A DNA stretch of 64,000 bases. It comes from Belnapia mucosa (GTDB lineage Bacteria > Pseudomonadota > Alphaproteobacteria > Acetobacterales > Acetobacteraceae). A model generated the notes under the pieces. It did no database searches. It was not told where the DNA came from and was given only the letters and a program-made list of their open reading frames with translations. This document shows positions 26,478-34,073 of the stretch, piece after piece. The translations under genes and the position numbers were made by a program. The stretch spans positions 186,001-250,000 of the forward strand of contig NZ_JAEUXJ010000004.1 of assembly GCF_016775475.1 (NCBI RefSeq), read 5' to 3'. Position 1 is the first letter of the stretch. Every line of letters starts with the position of its first letter.

Positions 26478-26905
26478 CCACCGGGCCTGGGGCGGAGCCC
26501 TCTGCCGAAAGCCTGTCCTTGCAGCAGGGCACCTTGCGCCGGGCGGCGCTGCTGGGCGGGGCGATCCTCGCCCTGGTCGGGGTGGTGGCCTGGTACGGCT
26601 TCCACCGGGATGCCCCCTCGCCGCTCGACCGCTATGCGCGGCTGAGCCCGAGCGCAGCGGCGGCGGCGCTGAAGCGGGACCTGGCGGCGGAATTCCCCCC
26701 GGGGACGCCGATCACGCCGCTGGTCCAGCGGCTGCAGGGCATCGGCATGGCCTGCCTGCCCGGCGGCGAGGGCCGTGCGCAATGGGAATGCGGGATCACG
26801 CTGATGACCGAGGATCGGCGGCCCGTCCAGCTACGGGCCAGCATCGGCATCCTCGGCGATCGGATCGTCACGCTGGAGACCGCGGCCGGCGAGCGGCCGC
26901 GGTAA
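26474..26905 (+). CDS. Hypothetical membrane-anchored protein coupled to the D-aminoacylase
   Basis: I do not recognise this 143-residue protein. It has a short cytoplasmic N-terminus, one membrane helix (about residues 24-41, AALLGGAILALVGVVAWYGF) and a periplasmic domain of about 100 residues with two Cys (MACLPGG and QWECGIT) that could form a disulfide. The GTG start overlaps the D-aminoacylase stop (GTGA), so it is co-translated. The downstream cytochrome gene is convergent and only six bases away. Confidence 0.75.
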   Translation: MTTGPGAEPSAESLSLQQGTLRRAALLGGAILALVGVVAWYGFHRDAPSPLDRYARLSPSAAAAALKRDLAAEFPPGTPITPLVQRLQGIGMACLPGGEGRAQWECGITLMTEDRRPVQLRASIGILGDRIVTLETAAGERPR

Positions 26906-26911
26906 CCTGCC

Positions 26912-27922
26912 TCAGGGCAGCGGCTGCGGGTTGGCCGAGAGGCCGCGCAGATAGGCGATGAGGTCGGCGCGATCCTCCGGCTTGGCAATGCCGGCAAAGG
27001 CCATCCGGGTGCCGGGCGCATAGGTGGTCGGCTTGAAGAGCCAGCGGTTCAGCTCCTCATAGTTCCACGGACCCTGGTGGCTCTTCAGCGCCGCCGAATA
27101 GTTGAAGCTCTGCAGATGCCCATGCGGCTTGCCGACCACGTCATAGAGGTTGGGGCCGACACCGTTCCGGCCGCCCTCGTTGAAGGTGTGGCAGACGGCG
27201 CAGAGGCGGCGGGCGATGGCGCCGCCATTATCCGGATTGGCATTGGCCAGCAGCGGGCCGATTGCCGGCAGATCGGCCGCGCCGGTGGTCGCCGGCGCGG
27301 CAGCCCCGCCGCCGCCCGGGGCGGCAGGCGCTGCGGCCGGGGCCGCTGCGGGCGCGGCAGCCGGTGTGGCCGCGGGCGCACCGGCCGGCGGCAGCGGCTT
27401 CGGGCTGGGCGACAGGCTGCGCATATAGGCGATGATATTCGCCCGCTGCTGCGTGTTGGGGAGGCCGGCGAAGGCCATCCGGGTGCCGGGCGCGTAAGTG
27501 GCCGGCTTGAAGAGCCAGTGATTCAGCTCCTCATAGTCCCAGGGACCCTGCTTGCCCTTGAGCGCAGCGGAATAGTTGAAGCCCTCGATATGGCCATGCG
27601 ACGCGCCGACCACGTTGTAGAGGTTGGGGCCCACGCCGTTCCGGCCGCCCTGGTCGAAGCTGTGGCAGGCGCCGCAATTCCGCTGGGCGAGCTGCTGCCC
27701 GGCCGCGACATCGGCACTGGCGAGCAGGCCCGAGATCGGCTCGATCTGCGGCCCGGCGGCCGGGGCACCGGCCGGGGCGCCGCCCGGGTCACCGATCCGG
27801 ATGGCGCTTTCGTGCGGCTTCTCGCCATGCACCAGCAGCTTGCCCACCTGCCCGGCCACCATGAAGGTGATGCCGGCCGTGAGCACCGCGGCGAAGGCCT
27901 TGTTGAGTTCCAACGAATTCAT
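26912..27922 (-). CDS. Membrane-anchored cytochrome c with two tandem heme domains
   Basis: The 336-residue protein has an uncleaved N-terminal helix (MNSLELNKAFAAVLTAGITF) and then two class I cytochrome c domains of about 105 residues. Heme sites are CGACH and CAVCH; each domain has a late GTRMAFAG loop with the axial Met. The domains are near copies (GGRNGVGPNLY followed by NVVG or DVVG; NYSAALK; YEELN) joined by a 40-residue Pro/Ala/Gly linker. The parent form resembles the one-heme CycM-type electron shuttle, so this looks like an internal duplication. Heme attachment would use the Ccm genes at 38-43 kb. Confidence 0.93.
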   Translation of the reverse strand: MNSLELNKAFAAVLTAGITFMVAGQVGKLLVHGEKPHESAIRIGDPGGAPAGAPAAGPQIEPISGLLASADVAAGQQLAQRNCGACHSFDQGGRNGVGPNLYNVVGASHGHIEGFNYSAALKGKQGPWDYEELNHWLFKPATYAPGTRMAFAGLPNTQQRANIIAYMRSLSPSPKPLPPAGAPAATPAAAPAAAPAAAPAAPGGGGAAAPATTGAADLPAIGPLLANANPDNGGAIARRLCAVCHTFNEGGRNGVGPNLYDVVGKPHGHLQSFNYSAALKSHQGPWNYEELNRWLFKPTTYAPGTRMAFAGIAKPEDRADLIAYLRGLSANPQPLP

Positions 27923-28229
27923 AGGCGGTGACGTCCCCGGAGCAGCAACGGACGGTGGGCCGCGCGAAGAGGGCGCGGGGCGAAGGGCCAGGATGCATAT
28001 AGCCGAAGCGGAGAAGGCCGCAACCCGTGCGGACCGAAGCCTGAGGGGACAGCGCCCCTGCCGGCCTGTCCTGGGACACACCCGGGCGACCCGATCCGCT
28101 CCGCAGCCGGCTCAGGCCGCCCTCCCTTCCTCGCGGCAAGGTGAGCCGCATGTCAGTGCCATGCTGTTCATATATCAGATGTCGCAGCCGCCTGGCCTTG
28201 CGCCAGGCCTCAACGGGAGGGCAAACCCT
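27923..28229. other. 307-bp divergent intergenic region
   Basis: No gene is visible here. It must carry the promoters for the two-heme cytochrome (minus) and the DUF2189-like gene (plus). An AT-rich TTCATATATCAG (28168-28179) is the best -10-like stretch for the plus side, and GCCTGGC/GCCAGGC (28190-28208) forms a 7-bp hairpin in the likely leader. CGGGAGGG gives the ribosome site of the plus-strand gene. Confidence 0.5.
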
Positions 28230-29021
28230 ATGGCCAGAGCCTGGACGACCCAAGACGCCGCGCCCGCCGACACCACCGCGCCCGCCATCCGGCGGATCGG
28301 CCTCGGCGATCTGCGCGCCGCCCTGGCGCGCGGACTCGATGACTTCCTGGCCTCGCCCACCCAGCTTTTCTTTCTCTGCGTCCTCTATCCGGTCGTCGGG
28401 CTGGTCGCGGCGCGGGCGATGGCGGGCGGCGCGCTGCTGCCCCTGCTTTTCCCGCTGGTGGCCGGGCTCTCGCTGGTCGGGCCGGTGGCAGCAGTTGGCC
28501 TCTATGAGATCAGCCGGCGACGCGAGGCCGGCCAGCCCGCGAGTTGGCAGAATGCCTTCGATGTCCTGCGCAACCCCGCCTTCTTCTCCATCGCCGCCAT
28601 GGGCGTGCTGGTGATGGCGATCTTCGTCGCCTGGCTGTTTGCAGCGCGGGCAATCTTCGAATCGACGGTGGGGCCGGTGCCGGCTTCGATCGGCGATCTC
28701 GTCCGCATCACCTTCGGGACGCCGGAGGGGCACCGGCTGGCCCTGATCGGCAATGGCATCGGCTTCCTGTTTGCGCTGGCGGTGCTGATGCTGACGGTGG
28801 TCTCGGTGCCGATGCTGCTGGACCGGAATGTCAGCATCGGTACGGCGATCCGGACGTCGATCCGCGCCTGCCTTGCCAATCCGGTGACGATGGCAGTCTG
28901 GGGCCTGCTGGTGGCGGTGCTGCTGCTGCTGGGCAGCCTGCCGGCCTTCATCGGCCTGGCCGTGGTGATGCCCCTGCTGGGGCATGCGACTTGGCATCTC
29001 TATCGCCGCGTCGTCGCCTGA
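28230..29021 (+). CDS. DUF2189-like integral membrane protein
   Basis: Predicted inner-membrane protein of 263 residues with about six helices: two near 55-105, two near 130-200 and two near 205-260. The N-terminal segment IRRIGLGDLRAALARGLDDF and the later GPVAAVGLYEISRRREAG are the conserved parts of the DUF2189 family. The role is unknown. The ATG at 28230 follows CGGGAGGG; a longer upstream reading frame has no support. It is convergent with the flavin monooxygenase downstream, 18 bp away. Confidence 0.85.
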   Translation: MARAWTTQDAAPADTTAPAIRRIGLGDLRAALARGLDDFLASPTQLFFLCVLYPVVGLVAARAMAGGALLPLLFPLVAGLSLVGPVAAVGLYEISRRREAGQPASWQNAFDVLRNPAFFSIAAMGVLVMAIFVAWLFAARAIFESTVGPVPASIGDLVRITFGTPEGHRLALIGNGIGFLFALAVLMLTVVSVPMLLDRNVSIGTAIRTSIRACLANPVTMAVWGLLVAVLLLLGSLPAFIGLAVVMPLLGHATWHLYRRVVA

Positions 29022-29039
29022 AGCGGGCGGCCGCCCGCT

Positions 29040-30071
29040 TCAGGCGAAGCGGCTGGCCGCTGACGGCAGGCCGAGCCTTTGCCGCAGGGTCGACATGCCT
29101 CGCTCCCCCTGCACCAAGCCACGCCGCTGCAATTCCGGCATGGCCAGTCCCAGGAATTCCTCCAGCCCACCGCCGGGCTGGAGGAGGAACCCATCCGCCA
29201 CCCCGGCATCGCGCCAGGACTCCATGGCATCGGCGAGATCGGCCGGCGTGCCGACCAGGCCGGGCGGCGGCATGGCCCCGGCCTGATCCTCTGCCTCCTG
29301 CCGGCTGCGGCCGATGCAGGCCACGAGGCGGGTCAGGCGCTTCACCGCCTGCGGTGCCCGGCCATGGTCGGCGAGCCGCGCCGTCAGCGCGGCGCCCTGG
29401 GCCCGGGCGTTCTCGAGATCGGCGGCACCGCCCAGGATCACCTCGGCGCAGCGCGCGGCGAAGTCCAGCGCAGCCTCCGAATCCGCTGCCGCGAAGATCG
29501 GCACATGCCCCTGCGGCGGCCGCGCCACATCCAGTGGGCCGCGAACCTTGAAGTGCCGCCCTTCATGCTTGAGGTAGTGCATCCGCTCGCGCAGCCAGAA
29601 CTGGCCGGTGGCCTTGTTGCGCGGAAAGGCGTCGTCGTCCCAGCTGTCCTGCAGCCCCTGCATCACGGCGACGAATTCCTCGGCCCGCTCCTGCAAGCCG
29701 GTATCGGCTGGATCGAGCCCGAAGCTCCGCGCCTCGGCCGTCGAGGCGCCGGGGACCAGCGCCACCCCGGCGCGGCCGCCGCTCATATGGTCGAGCGAGG
29801 CGAGGCTGCGGGTCAGGTTGAAGGGGTGGCTGCTGGCGGTCGAGGCCGTCGCCACCAGCCCGACTTGCCGCGTCAGCACCGAGAGCGCGGCGAGCAGGGC
29901 CAGCGGCTCGGGCCGGATGGCGGGCTGGGCCGCCGCCTGATCGGGCAGGAGCAGGAAGTCGAAAGCCGCAGCCTCTGCCAGCCTCGCCGCCGCGGCGTAG
30001 CGATCAAAATCGAAGCCACCCGCCGCCGGGTCGCCGCCGACCGAAAGGCCGAGGATCATCCGCCCGCTCAT
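29040..30071 (-). CDS. Luciferase-like (LLM) flavin-dependent monooxygenase
   Basis: TIM-barrel FMN-dependent oxidoreductase, 343 residues. Visible landmarks are DFDRYAAAARLAEAAAFDFLLL, the TASTASSHPFNLTRSLASLDHMSGGRAG stretch typical of the alkanesulfonate/nitrilotriacetate monooxygenase branch, and RPPQGHVPIFAAADSEAA. It needs reduced FMN from a separate reductase; none is adjacent. The ATG overlaps the stop of the upstream LLM gene (ATGA), so the pair is co-translated and may act on one substrate or form a heteromer. Confidence 0.9.
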   Translation of the reverse strand: MSGRMILGLSVGGDPAAGGFDFDRYAAAARLAEAAAFDFLLLPDQAAAQPAIRPEPLALLAALSVLTRQVGLVATASTASSHPFNLTRSLASLDHMSGGRAGVALVPGASTAEARSFGLDPADTGLQERAEEFVAVMQGLQDSWDDDAFPRNKATGQFWLRERMHYLKHEGRHFKVRGPLDVARPPQGHVPIFAAADSEAALDFAARCAEVILGGAADLENARAQGAALTARLADHGRAPQAVKRLTRLVACIGRSRQEAEDQAGAMPPPGLVGTPADLADAMESWRDAGVADGFLLQPGGGLEEFLGLAMPELQRRGLVQGERGMSTLRQRLGLPSAASRFA

Positions 30072-31378
30072 GCCGCGGCTCCTGCAAGGCCGGAGAGCCG
30101 TGGCAGCTCGAGATGGTCGCGCAGGGTTCGGCCGGTATAGGCCGTGCGGTGCAGCCCGCGCCGCTGCAATTCGGGGATGACGAGGTCCACGAAGTCGTCG
30201 GCCGCGCCGGGCATATAGGGTGGCTGCACCATGAAGCCGTCGGCGGCGCCGGTCGTGAACCACTCCTCCATCATATCGGCGATGCGCTCCGGCGTGCCGA
30301 TCACGCCGAGGCTCCAGAAGCCGCACATTGCCACGTCGAACAGCTGCCGCAGGGTCAGCTTCTCCTCCCGCGCCCGGTCCATCAGCGCGAGGGTCATCTC
30401 CGGCTCCCGCCCCGCCAAGCGGGCGGAGCCGAGATTGTCGGTCCGCATGCGCAGGTCCGGCACTGGCTCATCCAGGGGCAGGCCGGTCAGGTCGGGGAAG
30501 TGGTTCAGCAGAAGCTGCCCGATGCCGACCTCGACATTCATCACCGCCTGGATGGCGTCGAATTTGTCCTGCGCTTCCTGCTGGGTGCGGCCGATGAAGC
30601 ACATGATGCCAGGCATCATCAGCAGATCGTCCTCGCTCCGCCCGTATTTGCCGAGCCTGCCCTTGACCGAGGCATAGTAGCGCCGCGCCATCTCGAGGCT
30701 GGGCTGCCCGCCATAGCAGATATCCGCCGACCGGGCCGCCAGCTCCTGCGCATTGACCGAGGCACCGGCGGTGATGATCGGCAGGAAGCCCTGGGGCGGC
30801 CGCGGCAGGTCGAGCGAGCCCTGGATGCGGAACTGGCCGCCGGCATGATCGACCGGCCCGCCCTGCCAGAGATCCCGCATCACATCGACGAATTCGGCGG
30901 CGCGCGCATGCCGCGTGTCGGAATCGATCGGCCCGTCCAGACCGAAATTCATCGCCTCGTCGATGTTGGTGCTGGTCACCATGTTCCAGCCGATCCGGCC
31001 GCGGCTGACATGGTCGATGGAGGCCATGCGGCGGGCGAAGGCGTAGGGGTGGTTGTAGGTGGTGGAGGCGGTGGGCACGAGCCCCACATCGCGCGTCACC
31101 GCGGCGAGCGCGGCGCAGGCCAGCACCGGGTCGAGCTTGACCTGGGCATGTTCCTTGTCGCGGGCGATCCGCTCGTCGGTGACGTTCATGATGGAGGACC
31201 AGTCGGCCATGAAGACGAAATCCATCTTGCCGCGCTCGGCGATGGCCGCACCGCGGAGATGGTGCTCGATGTCCATGCCGCTGAGTGCCGAGACCTCCGG
31301 CAGCCGCCAGGCGGAGTAATGGTAGCCGGCGCTGGCGATCGAGAGGCCAAGCTTCATCTGGCGTCGGGATGGGGTCAT
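30068..31378 (-). CDS. NtaA/SnaA/DszA-type LLM flavin monooxygenase
   Basis: FMNH2-dependent monooxygenase of the NtaA/SoxA/DszA type, 436 residues, the usual length. Landmarks are MKLGLSIASAGYHYSAWRL, the MADWSSIMN metal/flavin region, TASTTYNHPYAFARRMASIDHVS, a GRIGWNMVTS motif and RPPQGFLPIITAGAS. Relatives attack nitrilotriacetate, EDTA or dibenzothiophene sulfone. It is the first gene of a two-gene unit with the LLM gene above and is divergent from a class II aldolase gene (126-bp gap). Confidence 0.92.
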   Translation of the reverse strand: MTPSRRQMKLGLSIASAGYHYSAWRLPEVSALSGMDIEHHLRGAAIAERGKMDFVFMADWSSIMNVTDERIARDKEHAQVKLDPVLACAALAAVTRDVGLVPTASTTYNHPYAFARRMASIDHVSRGRIGWNMVTSTNIDEAMNFGLDGPIDSDTRHARAAEFVDVMRDLWQGGPVDHAGGQFRIQGSLDLPRPPQGFLPIITAGASVNAQELAARSADICYGGQPSLEMARRYYASVKGRLGKYGRSEDDLLMMPGIMCFIGRTQQEAQDKFDAIQAVMNVEVGIGQLLLNHFPDLTGLPLDEPVPDLRMRTDNLGSARLAGREPEMTLALMDRAREEKLTLRQLFDVAMCGFWSLGVIGTPERIADMMEEWFTTGAADGFMVQPPYMPGAADDFVDLVIPELQRRGLHRTAYTGRTLRDHLELPRLSGLAGAAA

Positions 31379-31504
31379 GCGGGCCGCCTCCGGTCAGGCC
31401 GGAACTATGCGCCCCTCCCCCGCGAACGGGAAGCCGGGCAAGCCGGCGCGGTTGACCCGCCCCGGGGCGGATGAGACGCTTCCGCCGGCAGAGGAGGCAG
31501 GGCA

Positions 31505-32245
31505 ATGGCGCAATCCATGGCAGGCAGCAACGGCGCCGATTGGCAGGAAGCCCGGATCGACCTCGCGGCCGCACTTCGCTGGGCGGCGCGGCTCGGCCTG
31601 CATGAGGGGGTCTGCAACCACTTCTCGGTCATGCTGGCGCCCGACCGCTTCCTGATCAACGCCCATCGCACCCATTGGGCCAAGGCCCGCGCCAGCGACC
31701 TGCTGGTCATCGATGGCGCCGGCAACACACTGGAAGGCCAGGGCCGCCCGGCCACGACCGGCATCAACATCCATGTGCCGATGCACAGGATGACGGGCCA
31801 CAAGGTGATCCTGCACACCCATATGCCCTATGCCACGGCGCTGACCTGCATCCAGGGCGGGCGGCTGGAGATGGTGCACCAGAATGCCGGGCGCTTCTTC
31901 GGCCTCTGCGCCTATGACGACGCCTTCAACGGCTTCGCCACGGACATGGACGAAGGCACGCGGATGTCGCGCATGATGGGCGACAAGCGCGTGCTCTTCC
32001 TCGGCAATCATGGCGTGGTGGTGGCCGGCGAGACCATCGCCGATGCCTTCGACGACCTCTATTACCTCGAGCGCGCCTGCGAGGTGCAGGTGCTGGCCAT
32101 GTCTACCGGCCGCCCCTTGGCGATCATCCCGGACGAGCTGGCGGCGAAGCTGGCCAGCTTCTCCACCCGGCATGAGAACGCGGTCTATTTCCTGGCCGCG
32201 ATCCGCGGGATCCTCGACGAGGAGGAGCCCGCCTACGCGACCTAG
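31505..32245 (+). CDS. Class II aldolase/adducin-family protein
   Basis: Cytosolic zinc aldolase-fold protein, 246 residues, the second of its kind in the window. Metal-ligand histidines lie in VILHTHMPYATAL and FLGNHGVVV; LHEGVCNHFSVML is the N-terminal substrate loop. It resembles the first copy at 8.3-9.1 kb only at family level. It is divergent from the LLM monooxygenase pair. Its TAG stop lies inside the left end of the palindromic element at 32242-32349. Confidence 0.9.
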   Translation: MAQSMAGSNGADWQEARIDLAAALRWAARLGLHEGVCNHFSVMLAPDRFLINAHRTHWAKARASDLLVIDGAGNTLEGQGRPATTGINIHVPMHRMTGHKVILHTHMPYATALTCIQGGRLEMVHQNAGRFFGLCAYDDAFNGFATDMDEGTRMSRMMGDKRVLFLGNHGVVVAGETIADAFDDLYYLERACEVQVLAMSTGRPLAIIPDELAAKLASFSTRHENAVYFLAAIRGILDEEEPAYAT

Positions 32246-32349
32246 AGCGGCTTCCGTTCGACTTGGCTCACGGAAGCCGCTCTAGCTTATTGTTTGAACG
32301 AGCAAATTACCCCGATCAGGTGATTCCACCTGATCGGAGTTTGCTCTAG
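32242..32349. repeat. CTAG-bounded composite palindromic element (MITE/REP-like)
   Basis: This element begins CTAGAG and ends CTCTAG. It holds a perfect 15-bp inverted repeat, TAGAGCGGCTTCCGT (32243-32257) with ACGGAAGCCGCTCTA (32270-32284), and a second nested one: CCGATCAGGTG/CACCTGATCGG (32312-32337) inside GAGCAAA/TTTGCTC (32300-32346). Base use is far less GC-rich than the flanks. Both convergent neighbours take their TAG stops from its two ends. It may also end transcription in both directions. No transposase is encoded. CTAG is the target preferred by some IS630-type elements, hence a MITE is plausible. Confidence 0.8.
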
Positions 32350-34073
32350 CCCTTCGGCTTCCGCAGCCGCTCCGCCGTCACCAGCAGCGCCGTCACCAGC
32401 ACGAAGACGACGACGGAGACGGCGGCGAGCGTCGGGTTGAGCTGCAGGATCATGTCGTCCCACATCTGCTTCGGCAGGGTCGTCGTCACGCCGCCGCTGA
32501 CGAAGAGCGCGACCGTCAGATCGTCGAAGGAGGTGATGAAGGCGAACAGGAAGGCCGCCACCAGCCCGCCCTTCAGCAGCGGCACCGTCACCTGCGTCAG
32601 GATGCGGAAGCGCGTGGCGCCGAGCGTTGCCGCGGCCTGGTCCAGCCGCCAGTCATAGCCCTTCAGCACCGCCGCCATGGTGACGAAGGTGAAGGGCAGC
32701 GCCAGCACCGCATGGCCCAGCACCAGCCCGGCCTCGGTCGCCACCAGGCCGAGCTGGGCGAAGAGGTAGAAGAGGGCAAGCGCGACGACGATGCGCGGCA
32801 CGATCATCGGCGCCAGGAACAGCGCGAAGATCGCCCCCTGCCAGCGGCTCTGAGACCGCGCCAGGGCCAGCGCCGCGAGGCCGCCCAGCAGCGTCGCCAG
32901 GCAGGCCGTGCCGAAGGCGACGATGAAGGAGCGGAGCGTCGCCCCGAGCCAGAGCGGCGAGCCGAAATAGACCTCGAACCAACGCAGGCTGTAGCCGGGC
33001 GGCGGGAAGCCGAGGAAGCTGCTATCGGTGAAGCCCATCGGCACCACCACCAGGGTCGGCGCCCCCAGAAACAACAGCACCAGCGCCGCATAGGCCGGCA
33101 GCAGCCAGCCGAGCACCCGCCGCCCGACCAGCCGGGCCATCGCACTGCCAAGCGCCACATGCGCCGCCGCGACCGCGCTGAGGATCGAGAGCCCGGCCGT
33201 CCGCAGCGCCGCCTGGCCCCGCCGCGGCTTGGCGCTCGCCTGGCCGGAGACGGTCGAGAGGCCGAAGAGCCGGTCATAGACCCAGCAGGTCACCAGCGCC
33301 GCCGCCAGCATCATCACCGCCAGCGCGCCGGCGAGGCCCCAATTCATCATCTCCTGCACCTGGGAGATGACCAGCTGCGCCAGCATCGTGTCTCGCGGCC
33401 CGCCCAGCAGGGCCGGGGTGATGAAGAAGCCGAGCGAGGTGATGAAGACCAGCAGCCCCGCCGCCGCCAGCCCGGGCAGCGAGAGATGGAACTGCACCCG
33501 CCAGAACACCTGCCCCGGCGGCGCGCCGAGCGTTCCCGCCGCCCGCGGCAGCTGCCGGTCCACCGCCACCATCACCGGCAGCATGGTCAGCACCGCCAGC
33601 GGCAGCATGGCATGCACCATGCCGATCATCACCCCGATCCGCCCATGCAGCACCTCGAGCGGCGTATCCACCGCCCCGGTGGCGAGGAGCATCCGGTTCA
33701 TCACCCCGTTCTGGTCGAGGGTGATCATCCAGGCGAAGGTCTTCACCAGATAGCTGGTCCAGAAGGGGATCATCACCAGCATCACCAGCCAGCCCCGCCG
33801 CGCCTCCGGCAGCCGCGCCAGCCAATGCGCCAGTGGATAGCCGAGCAGCAGCGCCCCGAGCGTGGTCTCGGCGGCGATGGTGAAGGTTATGCCGAGCACC
33901 CGCAGATAGACCTCGGTGCCGAGGGCATGCTGGTAATGGCCGAGGGTGAACTCGCCCGTCCCTTCTGCCTGCAGGCTCAGCGCCAGCAGGCGCAGCACCG
34001 GATAGAGGAAGAAGACCGCAAGGAAGGCGATCCCCGGCACGGCATAGAGGGCCGGCCCCAGCCGCCGCGTCAC
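32346..34073 (-). CDS. Fused two-domain ABC permease (PotB-PotC type)
   Basis: The 575-residue inner-membrane protein contains two complete binding-protein-dependent permease halves, about 1-275 and 310-575, each with about six helices. EAA loops are AAGTLGAPPGQVFWRVQFHL in the first and AATLGATRFRILTQVTVPLL in the second. Spermidine/putrescine-type importers normally encode PotB and PotC separately, so this is a fusion. I chose GTG 34073, overlapping the ATPase stop by GTGA; a TTG at 34106 is less likely. The last codon and stop lie in the palindromic element. It forms one importer with the next two genes. Confidence 0.92.
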   Translation of the reverse strand: MTRRLGPALYAVPGIAFLAVFFLYPVLRLLALSLQAEGTGEFTLGHYQHALGTEVYLRVLGITFTIAAETTLGALLLGYPLAHWLARLPEARRGWLVMLVMIPFWTSYLVKTFAWMITLDQNGVMNRMLLATGAVDTPLEVLHGRIGVMIGMVHAMLPLAVLTMLPVMVAVDRQLPRAAGTLGAPPGQVFWRVQFHLSLPGLAAAGLLVFITSLGFFITPALLGGPRDTMLAQLVISQVQEMMNWGLAGALAVMMLAAALVTCWVYDRLFGLSTVSGQASAKPRRGQAALRTAGLSILSAVAAAHVALGSAMARLVGRRVLGWLLPAYAALVLLFLGAPTLVVVPMGFTDSSFLGFPPPGYSLRWFEVYFGSPLWLGATLRSFIVAFGTACLATLLGGLAALALARSQSRWQGAIFALFLAPMIVPRIVVALALFYLFAQLGLVATEAGLVLGHAVLALPFTFVTMAAVLKGYDWRLDQAAATLGATRFRILTQVTVPLLKGGLVAAFLFAFITSFDDLTVALFVSGGVTTTLPKQMWDDMILQLNPTLAAVSVVVFVLVTALLVTAERLRKPKG

